Shown here piece by piece: positions 7,443 through 15,828 of a stretch of 64,000 nt of DNA (the stretch's first letter is position 1; each line of letters begins with the position of its first letter). The stretch is from assembly GCA_041745765.1 (NCBI GenBank), contig JBGTIH010000163.1:1-64000 (forward strand), given 5' to 3'. The position numbers and the translations under genes are program-made. The notes under the pieces are model-generated. The model made no database searches. It was not told the DNA's origin and saw only the letters and a list, made by a program, of their open reading frames with translations. The stretch comes from JAHCHG01 sp041745765. Its GTDB lineage: Bacteria; Acidobacteriota; Blastocatellia; Pyrinomonadales; Pyrinomonadaceae.

Positions 7443-9389
7443 CTACTTGTTCTTCTCTTCGTCTTCGACATCAACATATTCAGCGTCAATGACATCATCG
7501 TTGCCGCCCGTGTCGCCGGAAGTCGAAGATGCGTCGCTTCCCGCGCTTGCCGAAGATGCCTGTTCAGCCGTTTCGCCGCCTGAAGCGGAACTTTGCTGGC
7601 TGTAGAGAACTTCCGCAAGTTTGTGCGAGCCGGTCTGCAAGGTTTCAAATGCCCGATTCATTGCTTCGGCATCTTCGCCCGCCAGAGCCGTTTTCGCATC
7701 GGCAATCGCTGATTCGAGTTCGGCTGCCGCGCCCGCATCGAGTTTGTCCTTATTCTCGCTGAAAGTTTTTTCAACCGAATAAACCAGTCCGTCCAGACGA
7801 TTTCGCGCTTCGATCGCTTCCTTTCGTTTGGTGTCTTCGCCCGCGTGTGCGTCCGCATCCTTCATCATCTTGTCAATTTCTTCTTTGGAAAGACCGCTCG
7901 ATGAAGTGATCGTGATTTTCTGTTCGCGTCCCGTTCCGACATCTTTCGCCGAAACATTAACGATGCCGTTCGCGTCAATATCGAAAGTTACTTCGACTTG
8001 CGGAACGCCGCGCGGTGCCGGCGGAATGCCGACCAGATGGAATTTACCGAGCGTTTTATTATCGGCAGCCATCGGGCGTTCGCCCTGCATTACGTGAACT
8101 TCGACCGAAGTTTGATTGTCGGACGCAGTCGAGAAAATTTCCGATTTGCGCGTCGGAATCGTCGTGTTGCGCTGAATCATCTGCGTCATTACACCGCCGA
8201 GCGTTTCGATTCCCAGGCTCAGAGGAGTTACGTCGAGCAGCAGAATATCGGTTTTTTCGCCGCCGAGAACCGCCGCCTGAACCGCCGCGCCCAAGGCGAC
8301 AACTTCGTCAGGATTAACGGTTTTGTTCGGCTCTTTGCCGAAAAACTCTTTGACCATTTCCTGAACTTTCGGAATCCGCGTCGAACCGCCGACCAGAACG
8401 ATTTCGTCAATCGCGCTTTTATCAATTCCCGCGTCTTTGATTGCCTGTTCGACCGGCGGCATCAGACGCTTCAATAGTGATTCGACAAGTTGTTCAAATT
8501 TCGAACGCGTCAATTTCAAAACGAGATGTTTCGGACCCGAAGCATCAGCCGTGATAAACGGCAAATTGATCTCGGTTTCCATCGCGCTCGAAAGCTCGAT
8601 CTTGGCTTTTTCGCCCGCTTCTTTCAAACGCTGCAGAGCCATTTTATCGCTTGTTAAATCAATGCCCTGATCTTTTTTGAATTCGTCAATAATCCATTGA
8701 ATCAACGCTTCATCAACGTCGTCGCCGCCGAGATGAGTGTCGCCGTTCGTGGATTTTACTTCAACAACGCCTTCGCCGACTTCAAGAATCGAAATATCAA
8801 AAGTACCGCCGCCGAAGTCGAAAACCGCAATGGTTTCGTCTTTTTTCTTATCCAAACCGTAAGCAAGCGCAGCGGCTGTCGGTTCGTTGACGATTCGCAT
8901 AACTTCCAAACCGGCGATCTTGCCCGCGTCTTTGGTTGCCTGACGCTGCGCATCGTTAAAATATGCCGGAACGGTAATAACCGCTTTATCAACTTTCGCG
9001 CCGAGATAATCTTCCGCCGCTTTTTTCAATTTCTGCAAAACCATCGCCGAAATTTCCGGCGGCGAATACGGTTTATCCTGCGCGTCAAGCCGCACATCAC
9101 CGTTTGAAGCTTTTTCAACCTTAAACGGCACTTGTTTAATTTCGCCCGCAACTTCGTCATATTTTCGTCCCATAAAACGCTTGATCGAATACAAAGTGTT
9201 TTCAGGATTGGTTACGGCTTGGCGTTTGGCAACTTGTCCGACCAGACGGTTGCCGTCTTTCGTAAATGCCACAACCGAAGGAGTTGTGCGTCCGCCTTCT
9301 TCGTTCGTAATGACGACCGGTTCGCCGCCTTCCATCACGGCGACGACCGAATTGGTCGTTCCTAAATCAATTCCAATAATTTTACTCAT
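7443..9389 (-). CDS. dnaK: Molecular chaperone DnaK (Hsp70)
   Basis: 648 residues. The ATPase domain begins IIGIDLGTTNSVVAV and carries the VFDFGGGTFDISIL phosphate loop and the VLVGGSTRIPKVQ segment. The substrate-binding domain starts around residue 390 (LLDVTPLSLGIET) and the tail is acidic (DDVIDAEYVDVEDEEKNK). DnaK folds and protects client proteins with DnaJ and GrpE. The ATG at 9389 is preceded by GGAG with 9-nt spacing; an in-frame TTG five codons earlier is ignored because the protein family starts at MSKIIG. Transcribed from a near-consensus promoter overlapped by a HAIR-like HspR site. No grpE is adjacent. Confidence 0.97.
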   Translation of the reverse strand: MSKIIGIDLGTTNSVVAVMEGGEPVVITNEEGGRTTPSVVAFTKDGNRLVGQVAKRQAVTNPENTLYSIKRFMGRKYDEVAGEIKQVPFKVEKASNGDVRLDAQDKPYSPPEISAMVLQKLKKAAEDYLGAKVDKAVITVPAYFNDAQRQATKDAGKIAGLEVMRIVNEPTAAALAYGLDKKKDETIAVFDFGGGTFDISILEVGEGVVEVKSTNGDTHLGGDDVDEALIQWIIDEFKKDQGIDLTSDKMALQRLKEAGEKAKIELSSAMETEINLPFITADASGPKHLVLKLTRSKFEQLVESLLKRLMPPVEQAIKDAGIDKSAIDEIVLVGGSTRIPKVQEMVKEFFGKEPNKTVNPDEVVALGAAVQAAVLGGEKTDILLLDVTPLSLGIETLGGVMTQMIQRNTTIPTRKSEIFSTASDNQTSVEVHVMQGERPMAADNKTLGKFHLVGIPPAPRGVPQVEVTFDIDANGIVNVSAKDVGTGREQKITITSSSGLSKEEIDKMMKDADAHAGEDTKRKEAIEARNRLDGLVYSVEKTFSENKDKLDAGAAAELESAIADAKTALAGEDAEAMNRAFETLQTGSHKLAEVLYSQQSSASGGETAEQASSASAGSDASSTSGDTGGNDDVIDAEYVDVEDEEKNK

Positions 9390-9476
9390 TATCAAATTCT
9401 CCAATAAAAAATTATTCCGCTTTCACCTTACAATATCTTAATTAATAAACATATTGCATAACTTGAGCCTGAGCAG

Positions 9477-9506
9477 AGTATAATAGTTGAGTGTCTTCTT
9501 GTCAAG
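9477..9506 (-). promoter_or_regulatory. dnaK promoter with overlapping HAIR-like HspR operator
   Basis: On the minus strand TTGACA (9500-9505) and TATACT (9477-9482) are separated by exactly 17 nt, a near-perfect sigma-70 promoter. The -35 box is inside CTTGACA-N7-ACTCAAC (9486-9506), which matches the HAIR consensus CTTGAGT-N7-ACTCAAG at 11 of 14 positions with the correct spacing. An extra half-site, GCTCAAG on the minus strand, lies at 9462-9468 near the expected transcript start. HspR is encoded at the end of the locus, so repression by promoter occlusion is the likely mechanism. Confidence 0.82.
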
Positions 9507-9559
9507 TTTGTTTAAATAACAAAAATAAGGATTGTTTCTATCATTAAAAACAGATTAAA

Positions 9560-9578
9560 AACTCCGAGTGTTGGAGTT
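9560..9578 (-). terminator. Weak terminator after pgsA
   Basis: On the minus strand AACTCC and GGAGTT form a 6-bp stem with a 7-nt loop followed by a short T-rich run. The stem is short, so the call is tentative. Confidence 0.4.
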
Positions 9579-9584
9579 ATGTGT

Positions 9585-9612
9585 AACTGAAACCTGAAAT
9601 CTGGAATCTGTA
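9585..9612. repeat. Tandem heptamer array, consensus AYCTGRA (4 units)
   Basis: AACTGAA, ACCTGAA, ATCTGGA and ATCTGTA follow one another without gaps between pgsA and the dnaK promoter region. It belongs to the set of heptamer arrays in this window. Confidence 0.7.
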
Positions 9613-9636
9613 AGGAATGAGTGCCTGATTTTCCGG

Positions 9637-10203
9637 TTACTCTTCACGCATCAGTTTCGCTACAAAAAAGATGTAATGGAAACCTGAAAGAGCGGCTAAA
9701 AGAACAACTATTACATAAACAGTCGGGAGATAAAAACTGTAGCCGAAAACGGCGGCAAACAGTATTAAGGTTACGGCTAAAACTTGGACGGTAGTGCTTA
9801 ATTTACCGAGCCACGAAGGTTTGAATCCGCGAAAATTCGTCATTAAAGCGATTGCTCCGGCGACCGTAATAATTAGAACGTCGCGCCCGATGACGGCGGC
9901 AGTTACCCAGAAAGGAACGGGAAGATGTTTGACTCCGGCAATAATATTGGGCAAGGTCAAAATGATAAATGCGGTTGTCATCAGAAGTTTGTCGGCAATC
10001 GGATCAATAATCGTGCCGAGTTCGGATTCTTGTTTATAGCGGCGCGCGATAAAACCGTCAATTCCGTCGGAGACCCCGGCAATGAAAAAAACAATCAACG
10101 CCCAACCCGTATTTCCGTAAAATAAAAGACTGGCAAAAACGGGAATAAGAGCCATCCGCAAAAAGGTCACTAAATTTGGAACTGTCAGGATATTTGAAGC
10201 CAT
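9637..10203 (-). CDS. pgsA: CDP-diacylglycerol--glycerol-3-phosphate 3-phosphatidyltransferase
   Basis: 188 residues, four to six membrane helices. The complete CDP-alcohol phosphotransferase motif is present: D46-x2-D49-G50-x2-A53-R54-x8-G63-x3-D67-x3-D71. PgsA makes phosphatidylglycerophosphate, the committed step toward phosphatidylglycerol and cardiolipin, at the cytoplasmic membrane. Length and the start MASNILTVPNLVTFLRM are normal for PgsA. It lies 63 nt downstream of the metallophosphoesterase gene on the same strand and could share its transcript. Confidence 0.92.
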   Translation of the reverse strand: MASNILTVPNLVTFLRMALIPVFASLLFYGNTGWALIVFFIAGVSDGIDGFIARRYKQESELGTIIDPIADKLLMTTAFIILTLPNIIAGVKHLPVPFWVTAAVIGRDVLIITVAGAIALMTNFRGFKPSWLGKLSTTVQVLAVTLILFAAVFGYSFYLPTVYVIVVLLAALSGFHYIFFVAKLMREE

Positions 10204-10265
10204 TAGCTTGAAATTACGAATTATAAATTATGCACACGGTTTTTCACAAAATCATTTTTCGTAAT

Positions 10266-11126
10266 TTAAGCGCAGCGCAGTTCGATCAGAGAAATTTCCG
10301 GCGGACAATGATAACGAACCGGTAAAACGACCGTTCCGATGCCGCGTGTAATATAAATTTGCGTTTCTTTGCGGCGATGAAGTCCGTTTTTCAATCTCCG
10401 GCGCGGCAGAATTCTTTTTTCGTCATCGCGGATTTTAACCTGTCCGCCGTGCGTGTGTCCGCTGAGCATCAAATCAATTCCCAAACGCGCCGCACGTCTG
10501 ACGATAATCGGATTATGCGCCAGCAACATCTTCATTTCATCGGGAAAAGAACCGCGCAGAGCCGCCCGCAGATCGGTTTTGCCGACCATAAAATCGTCAA
10601 CTCCGGCAAGCCAAAACGAAGAATCCCGCGCCGTAAATCTAATTCCTTCATTGATTAAAACATTGATTCCCGCGTTCCTCATTGATTCGGTAACGAGTTC
10701 GCCGTCAGTCCAGTGATCGTGATTTCCCAAACAAGCAAAAGTTCCGAATTCAGATTGCAAGGTGCCTAAAACTTCCGCCATCGGCTCGATATATTCGCGC
10801 TCGTGCGAAACATAATCGCCCGTTAAAACAAACATATCGGGGTTTAATGAATTAGAAATAGCAACGGCTCGCTTGATATGTTCCAAATCCGTGAACGGGC
10901 TGTGGTGAATATCCGAAAGATGCACAAGGCGAAAACCTTCGAGACTTTTCGGCAGACGTTTCAGATCAATCGTAATTCGTTCGATTTTTAAGCTGTTCGC
11001 TTCATTCAAAGCACTTTGTGCAAATTTTGAAATATTGCCCGCCAAATCACGAAAAGGCGTGTCAGAACCAACCGCGGCAGATATTCTGGCGGATAGTCTG
11101 GCTCTTTTTGTTCCGGCAAACTTCAT
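10266..11126 (-). CDS. Calcineurin-like metallophosphoesterase (YkuE/YaeI type)
   Basis: 286 residues. The five metallophosphoesterase motifs are visible: DIHHS, GDYVS, GNHDHW, a central His region (LLAHNP) and GHTHGGQ. Arrangement and length resemble YkuE/YaeI proteins, which hydrolyse phosphodiester or pyrophosphate bonds in envelope lipids. Family members often start with a membrane anchor; here the first 45 residues are polar and basic, so it may be cytoplasmic or only peripherally bound. The substrate is not predictable from sequence. No clear ribosome binding site precedes the ATG. Its upstream region is shared with divergent ribF. Confidence 0.8.
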   Translation of the reverse strand: MKFAGTKRARLSARISAAVGSDTPFRDLAGNISKFAQSALNEANSLKIERITIDLKRLPKSLEGFRLVHLSDIHHSPFTDLEHIKRAVAISNSLNPDMFVLTGDYVSHEREYIEPMAEVLGTLQSEFGTFACLGNHDHWTDGELVTESMRNAGINVLINEGIRFTARDSSFWLAGVDDFMVGKTDLRAALRGSFPDEMKMLLAHNPIIVRRAARLGIDLMLSGHTHGGQVKIRDDEKRILPRRRLKNGLHRRKETQIYITRGIGTVVLPVRYHCPPEISLIELRCA

Positions 11127-11407
11127 AATAGTTCAAAATTTAGACTGATTTATTGTGTTGGTAAGATTTATTGATTAAACCACCTGTTAATTGAAAAGTC
11201 CAGAGATTTATTGTTTAGTTGAATTTTTTACCCGATTAGTTCGACTATTTCTTTTTGTTTGCAAAACTTTACATTTTCGGCTTCTGTAATTTTGTTTCTC
11301 TTTCGCAGAGATTATGAAAGAAGAAACTTTTCCGTTATATATAATTAAGAAAATCAGAAAATTGGACGCTTTTAAATCCTTTAAAACTCCAAACAAAACT
11401 TATCAAA
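11127..11407. other. Intergenic region between divergent metallophosphoesterase gene and ribF
   Basis: 281 bases, AT-rich. It must hold both divergent promoters, but none stands out well enough to place. Short open frames here encode no recognisable protein and are not annotated. No FMN riboswitch core was recognised upstream of ribF. Confidence 0.5.
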
Positions 11408-12361
11408 ATGAAAATTTTTCACGGAACAGAAAATGCGAATATTTCGCGCCCGACCGTTTTAACGCTCGGTGTTTTTGACGGGCTGCATCTCGGACACCAG
11501 CAGATTATGCAAACGATTGTCGAACGTGCCAAAGCTGTAAATGCCGTTCCGACAGCAATTACATTTGATCCGCACCCGCGTGCCGTTTTGCATCCCGACA
11601 ATGCGCCGCCGCTTCTGCAAACGCTTGATCAACGCCTTGCCGCTTTTGAATTTTTAGGCATCGAACAAGCAATCGTCATTCAATTTACAAAGGATTTCGC
11701 CGCGCAGGATGCCGAAACATTCTTGCGCGAAACGATTTTTGAAAGACTTCAGGCAAAGGAAGTTTACTTGGGAAAAGGCTTTGAATTTGGCAAAAACCGC
11801 GCCGGAAATATCGAACTTTTGCGAAAGATCAGCCGCGAACTCGGATTTTTTGCCGACGAAGTTCCCGAAATCGGTCTGCGCGGAACGCGCATCAGTTCGA
11901 GCCTTGTGCGCGAAACGCTTTTTTCCGGAAAAGTAAATCTGGCGCGAAGAATGCTCGGCAGACCCTACGGCGTCGAAGGGCAGATCGAACACGGTTCGCA
12001 GCGCGGTCACGAGATCGGTTTCCCGACTGCCAACTTAAAACCGCAAAACCGCGTGATTCCGAGAATGGGAGTTTATGTAACGTCAACTTTAATTAACGAT
12101 GTGTGGCGGCGAAGCATTACAAATATCGGTGTTCGCCCGACTTTTGAAAACAATGCCGAGCCTTCCATCGAAACATACGTTTTCGATTACGAAGGGAATC
12201 TCTACGGCGACGTTTTGCGGGTTAGATTTCTGCATCGTTTGCGTAGTGAAAAAAAATTCGGCGGAATCGAAGAATTAAAAGCGCAGATCACCAAAGACAC
12301 GCGCCGCGCTCTGGAATATTTTTCGCGCCAAGGCGTAAAAAATATGCTCGACATTGTTTGA
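11408..12361 (+). CDS. ribF: Bifunctional riboflavin kinase / FAD synthetase
   Basis: 317 residues. The N-terminal FAD synthetase (nucleotidyl transferase) has GVFDGLHLGH at 21-30, TFDPHPRAVL, and the GKGFEFGKNRAG and GTRISSSLVRE segments. The C-terminal riboflavin kinase begins near residue 183 (GRPYGVEGQIEHGSQRG, then IGFPTANL) and includes the VRPTFENNAEPSIETYVFDY region. The enzyme phosphorylates riboflavin to FMN and adenylates FMN to FAD. Length is normal. It is convergent with arsC and not part of an obvious operon. Confidence 0.94.
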   Translation: MKIFHGTENANISRPTVLTLGVFDGLHLGHQQIMQTIVERAKAVNAVPTAITFDPHPRAVLHPDNAPPLLQTLDQRLAAFEFLGIEQAIVIQFTKDFAAQDAETFLRETIFERLQAKEVYLGKGFEFGKNRAGNIELLRKISRELGFFADEVPEIGLRGTRISSSLVRETLFSGKVNLARRMLGRPYGVEGQIEHGSQRGHEIGFPTANLKPQNRVIPRMGVYVTSTLINDVWRRSITNIGVRPTFENNAEPSIETYVFDYEGNLYGDVLRVRFLHRLRSEKKFGGIEELKAQITKDTRRALEYFSRQGVKNMLDIV

Positions 12362-12378
12362 AAAGTATTTCAAAATTT

Positions 12379-12807
12379 TCAACCGTTAATAATTTTAAGA
12401 AAAGATTTTTCCAAATATTCCTTAATTTGATCGCGCACCTTTCTAAACGCCGCAAGCCGCGTTTCTTCATCGCCTTTGACCGCCGCCGGGTCTTCGAATG
12501 AATGATGGATAAGTTTGGTCTTCGCCGGAAAATACGGGCAATTTTCCTGCGCGTTGTCGCAAACGGTTAAAACGAAATCAATTTTCTGCTCGATAAATTC
12601 CTCGACCGATTTCGAGCGGTTTTCCGAAATATCAATCCCGATTTCCCGCAAAACTTTGATCGCCTCGGGGCGCACAAAACTCTCTTTTGTTCCCGCGCTA
12701 TTGATCTCATATTTGCTTTTGCATATTTGTTTCAATAATCCTTCCGCCATCTGGCTTCGAGCCGAATTTGCAGTACAGAGAATTAGTATTTTTTTCCTTT
12801 CCGGCAT
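12379..12807 (-). CDS. arsC: Arsenate reductase, thioredoxin-coupled (low-molecular-weight phosphatase fold)
   Basis: 142 residues. The phosphatase-type P-loop C11-x5-R17 (CTANSARS) and the redox pair C83 and C90 (TVCDNAQENCP) are the catalytic set of thioredoxin-dependent ArsC. The enzyme reduces As(V) to As(III) for export by the neighbouring pump. Its ATG follows the pump gene's stop by one base, so the two are translationally coupled. It is the last gene of the minus-strand ars group. Confidence 0.92.
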   Translation of the reverse strand: MPERKKILILCTANSARSQMAEGLLKQICKSKYEINSAGTKESFVRPEAIKVLREIGIDISENRSKSVEEFIEQKIDFVLTVCDNAQENCPYFPAKTKLIHHSFEDPAAVKGDEETRLAAFRKVRDQIKEYLEKSFLKIING

Positions 12808-12808
12808 T

Positions 12809-13891
12809 TTATCCCTCGCTTAAATCGCTTTTATTACTGTCTGATTTAGCAAAATATTTGCGCTGTAACCATAAAGAAACGCTGACCAGACCGATCAAAA
12901 CCGGAACTTCGACGAGCGGACCGATCACCGCCGCAAACGCCACTCCCGAACCGATTCCGAAAACCGCCACCGCAATCGCCAGTTCAAAATTATTGCTCGC
13001 CGCCGTAAATGAAAGCGTCGCCGTTTTCGAATAATCCGCGCCGACCGCTCTGCCCATAAAAAAGCTGAACAGAAACATCAATACAAAATAAATTAAAAGC
13101 GGAATCGCAATCCGCACGACATCAAGCGGAAGCTGAACGATCAAATTCCCTTTAAGACTAAACATTACAACAATTGTAAAAAGCAAAGCGATTAAAGTAA
13201 GCGGCGAGATGCGCGGAATAAATTCGTTTTGATACCAATCTTTGCCCTTCGCTCTGATCAGAAAAAATCGCGTCAGCATTCCGGCGATAAACGGAATTCC
13301 CAGATAAATAAAGACGCTTTCGGCAATCTGCATCATACTGATCTCGACCAGACTTCCCGATAGACCGAACCACGGCGGCAAAACGGTGAGAAAAATCCAC
13401 GCATAGACGCTGAAAAAAACAACCTGAAAAATACTGTTAAAAGCGACCAATCCGGCGGCATATTCCGTGTCGCCTCCGGCAAGTTCGTTCCAGACGATGA
13501 CCATCGCGATACAGCGCGCCAAGCCGATTAAAATCAGACCGATCATATATTCGGGATAATCGCGCAAGAAAATTATCGCTAGCAGAAACATTAAAACCGG
13601 ACCGATTATCCAGTTTTGAATTAGCGAAAGACCTAAAATTTTCGTGTTGCGAAATACTTCGCCGAGTTCTTCGTATTTTACTTTGGCAAGCGGCGGATAC
13701 ATCATCAAGATCAACCCAAGTGCAATCGGGATATTGGTCGTGCCTATTTGAAAACCGTTGATAAAATCTTCCGCGCCCGAAAAAAAATAACCGATGCCGA
13801 CGCCTAAACCCATTGCGGCAAATATCCAGAGCGTTAGAAACCGGTCTAAAAATGAAAGTCTGGCGGTTGGATTGCAATTTAAACTGCTCAT
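12809..13891 (-). CDS. acr3: ACR3-family arsenite efflux permease
   Basis: 360 residues, about ten membrane helices. The start LSFLDRFLTLWIFAAMGLG, the conserved Cys segment GLARCIAMVIVWNELAGGD and the ALGLILMMYPPLAKVKYEE segment are diagnostic of ACR3 (bile-acid/arsenite permease superfamily). It exports As(III) through the inner membrane, driven by the proton motive force. It precedes arsC with a 1-nt gap. Upstream is a MITE-like element, then arsI, so the pump may be transcribed from the arsI promoter or from sequence within or next to the element. Confidence 0.93.
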   Translation of the reverse strand: MSSLNCNPTARLSFLDRFLTLWIFAAMGLGVGIGYFFSGAEDFINGFQIGTTNIPIALGLILMMYPPLAKVKYEELGEVFRNTKILGLSLIQNWIIGPVLMFLLAIIFLRDYPEYMIGLILIGLARCIAMVIVWNELAGGDTEYAAGLVAFNSIFQVVFFSVYAWIFLTVLPPWFGLSGSLVEISMMQIAESVFIYLGIPFIAGMLTRFFLIRAKGKDWYQNEFIPRISPLTLIALLFTIVVMFSLKGNLIVQLPLDVVRIAIPLLIYFVLMFLFSFFMGRAVGADYSKTATLSFTAASNNFELAIAVAVFGIGSGVAFAAVIGPLVEVPVLIGLVSVSLWLQRKYFAKSDSNKSDLSEG

Positions 13892-13912
13892 ATAGTTTTT
13901 TTTTACTTTAAC

Positions 13913-14040
13913 AATACCTTCGCCAATTTCAAATTTATCCTAACAACGTCGAAATCGTGTCTATATATGGTATGTATTTAAGTTGGCAACCGCAACATAT
14001 AGTAGCACAATTTTCCCTGAAAAAATTTGGCGAAGGTATT
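13913..14040. mobile_element. MITE-like element, copy 1 (about 128 bp)
   Basis: Terminal inverted repeats AATACCTTCGCCAA (left) and TTGGCGAAGGTATT (right) are perfect over 14 bp and nearly continue with AT-rich sequence. The interior is non-coding. A second element with the same termini and almost the same length (127 bp) lies at 42893-43019. It is inserted between arsI and acr3. No transposase is encoded, so mobilisation would need a transposase elsewhere in the genome. No clear target duplication was recognised by eye. Confidence 0.72.
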
Positions 14041-14132
14041 ATTTAAGCAAACGTTAAGAAAACAGATATAACAAGTTTTTCACTTATTATATCTGTATCA
14101 GCAAATATGTAAATTAAAGATGTGTTAAATTA

Positions 14133-14591
14133 TTAACAGCAAGAAACTATTTCGCGTTTTGCGATATTCGTCAATTCGGTTTCGACAGCCGGAACGCAGC
14201 AAGTTGAAGGCGTATTTTTCAAACCTTCGGAGTTTTCTAAAACCGTAAAGACTTCCCATGAATTGCCGTCCGGGTCGGAAACCCAGATTTTATCCTGCAA
14301 GGCGTAGCAGCAATCGGTCTGCATTTCGTCCGAAGTCAAAAGACCGTTTTTTGTCCAGCGTTCGCCGATGGATAAAACGTCTTCGGTTGATTCGACCTGC
14401 AGACCGAGATGCGAAAGCGAACCACCTTTTTCAAATTTCACCTGATTCATCGTTAGATTAAGCGGCGGATCGGCAATATCGAATTTGGCATAATCCGCTC
14501 TGACCTTAAATGGTTCCGCTCCGAACATTTTCTTGTAAAATTCGATGCTTTCCTCAACACTGCCGACATTTATTGAAATATGTGTTTTCAT
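14133..14591 (-). CDS. arsI: ArsI C-As lyase (methylarsenite dioxygenase; also annotated CadI)
   Basis: 152 residues from the ATG at 14591, which has AAGGAG 9 nt upstream; a longer in-frame start would lie nearer the promoter and is not favoured. The vicinal-oxygen-chelate fold carries the ArsI ligand set: H4, H61 and E113 for Fe(II), and the C94-C95 pair that binds trivalent arsenic (QTDCCYALQDKIWVSDPDGN). ArsI cleaves the carbon-arsenic bond of methylarsenite and aromatic arsenicals. The C-terminus has two additional Cys pairs (STCCVPA and the final SCC), common in the family tail. Divergent from arsR with overlapping promoters. Confidence 0.9.
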   Translation of the reverse strand: MKTHISINVGSVEESIEFYKKMFGAEPFKVRADYAKFDIADPPLNLTMNQVKFEKGGSLSHLGLQVESTEDVLSIGERWTKNGLLTSDEMQTDCCYALQDKIWVSDPDGNSWEVFTVLENSEGLKNTPSTCCVPAVETELTNIAKREIVSCC

Positions 14592-14613
14592 ACTTATAGC
14601 TCCTTTTTGAATT

Positions 14614-14695
14614 ACATATATGCTCAAACATATATGTTAAGACGAATATATTCTTTTGAAATTAGTTTGTCAAGACAAATCTGCAAAAATATGAT
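14614..14695. promoter_or_regulatory. Divergent arsI/arsR promoters with candidate ArsR sites
   Basis: Toward arsR: TTGTCA (14667-14672), 17 nt, TATGAT (14690-14695), putting the transcript start about 5 nt before the ATG. Toward arsI: TTGACA (14668-14673 on the minus strand), 17 nt, TATATT (14645-14650). The two -35 boxes overlap inside the palindrome TTGTCAAGACAA. Downstream of the arsI start are two copies of ACATATATG (14614-14622 and 14628-14636), and GAATATATTC lies at 14644-14653. These phased palindromes are candidate ArsR operators; which one is used cannot be told from sequence. Confidence 0.8.
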
Positions 14696-14706
14696 ATTTT
14701 TAATTT

Positions 14707-15162
14707 ATGAGTAGCGAAACTTTTTTAGGCGAATTAGAAAATTTGTTTACGGCTCTGGCAGATAAAACGCGCTTACGGCTTTTGAATCTGATGCGCGAAG
14801 ATGAGATTTGTGTGTGTTTTTTCACGGAAGTCTTAGGCGACAGTCAGCCGAAAATCTCGCGTCATCTGGCTTATTTGAGAAATACCGGAATTGTTTCCGC
14901 ACGGCGCGAAGGAAAATGGATGCATTATCGAATCGAAATGCCGGAAAATGATTATCTGGCGAATATTTTGCAGGAAACGCTGAATTCACTGGAAAATCAA
15001 GACGATATGCGGCAGGATTATGAAAATTTAATAAATGTCTGCTGTTCGCCGGAAGCTCCAGTTACGATTGCGCGCGCACCTAAACCCGACACATTACTCG
15101 AAGCGAATATGTTAGAGGTAGCAGCCGAGAAAAAACAAGAATTGGAAACTTTTTTACTATAG
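14707..15162 (+). CDS. arsR: ArsR-family arsenic-responsive repressor
   Basis: 151 residues. The winged helix-turn-helix spans about 10-95 (LADKTRLRLLNLMR, PKISRHLAYLRNTGIV, REGKWMHYRI). The metal site is EICVCFF with C35 and C37 at the start of the recognition region, equivalent to the ELCVC motif of classical ArsR. A Cys pair near residue 111 (NVCCSPE) could give a third ligand. As(III) binding should release the repressor from the shared promoter region with arsI. The transcript is nearly leaderless. It ends only 7 nt before the convergent hisIE stop. Confidence 0.92.
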   Translation: MSSETFLGELENLFTALADKTRLRLLNLMREDEICVCFFTEVLGDSQPKISRHLAYLRNTGIVSARREGKWMHYRIEMPENDYLANILQETLNSLENQDDMRQDYENLINVCCSPEAPVTIARAPKPDTLLEANMLEVAAEKKQELETFLL

Positions 15163-15169
15163 AAACCAG

Positions 15170-15763
15170 CTATCTGCGTCTTTTTCGCAAAACATCTAAA
15201 ATATCATCGAGCGGAATATCTTTAGCCGCCAGTAAAACTATAAAATAATAAAGCAAATCGGCGGCTTCGGCTTTGAGCAGTTCGTCGTTGTTATCAATTG
15301 CTTCGATAATAAATTCGACGGCTTCTTCTCCGACCTTTTGGGAGATTTTATTGACGCCGCGGGCAAAAATCGTCGAAGTGTGCGAGCTTTTCAGAGGTCT
15401 GTTTTTACGGTCATAGATAATTTTTTCGAGTTCGAGCAAAAAGTTGTCCGATTCATTTTTTTCATTAAAGCAAGTATCTTTTCCGGTATGACAAACCGCC
15501 CCCGTCGGTATCGCTTTTATTAAAATCGTATCCAGATCGCAATCCAAAATGATTTCTTTAACGGAGAGAAATTTCCCGCTCGTTTCGCCTTTTTCCCAAA
15601 TCGTCTGACGCGAACGACTGTAGAATGTAACTTTTCCACTTTTTTTTGTCTTTTTGAAAGACTCTTTATTCATATATCCAAGCATTAAAACTTTATTGGT
15701 TTCCGCATCTTGAATAACAGCCGGAACTAATCCGTCGGGAGATTTTTTAAAATTCGGTTTCAT
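15170..15763 (-). CDS. hisIE: Bifunctional phosphoribosyl-AMP cyclohydrolase / phosphoribosyl-ATP pyrophosphatase
   Basis: 197 residues, fused as in enteric bacteria and Bacteroidetes. The N-terminal HisI domain (to about 110) contains the metal-binding motifs EIILDCDLDTILIKA and GAVCHTGKDTCF. The C-terminal HisE domain contains HTSTIFARGVNKISQKVGEE and EAADLLYYFIVLL. It carries out steps 2 and 3 of histidine synthesis and is the last gene of the his operon. It lies 65 nt past hisF. Confidence 0.94.
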   Translation of the reverse strand: MKPNFKKSPDGLVPAVIQDAETNKVLMLGYMNKESFKKTKKSGKVTFYSRSRQTIWEKGETSGKFLSVKEIILDCDLDTILIKAIPTGAVCHTGKDTCFNEKNESDNFLLELEKIIYDRKNRPLKSSHTSTIFARGVNKISQKVGEEAVEFIIEAIDNNDELLKAEAADLLYYFIVLLAAKDIPLDDILDVLRKRRR

Positions 15764-15828
15764 AGAAATTTAATGTTTTATGTCTGATTAATTAAAAGGC
15801 TTTATTGAATAAAATTGCAACCTGAAAA

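Noticed and set aside
9387..9404. TTG start for DnaK giving MENLI at the N-terminus
   Set aside because: The DnaK family begins at MSKIIGIDLGTT, and GGAG is at normal spacing before that ATG.
11208..11396. 62-codon minus-strand frame between the metallophosphoesterase gene and ribF
   Set aside because: Lys/Asn-rich and without homology visible to me; likely random open frame in AT-rich DNA.
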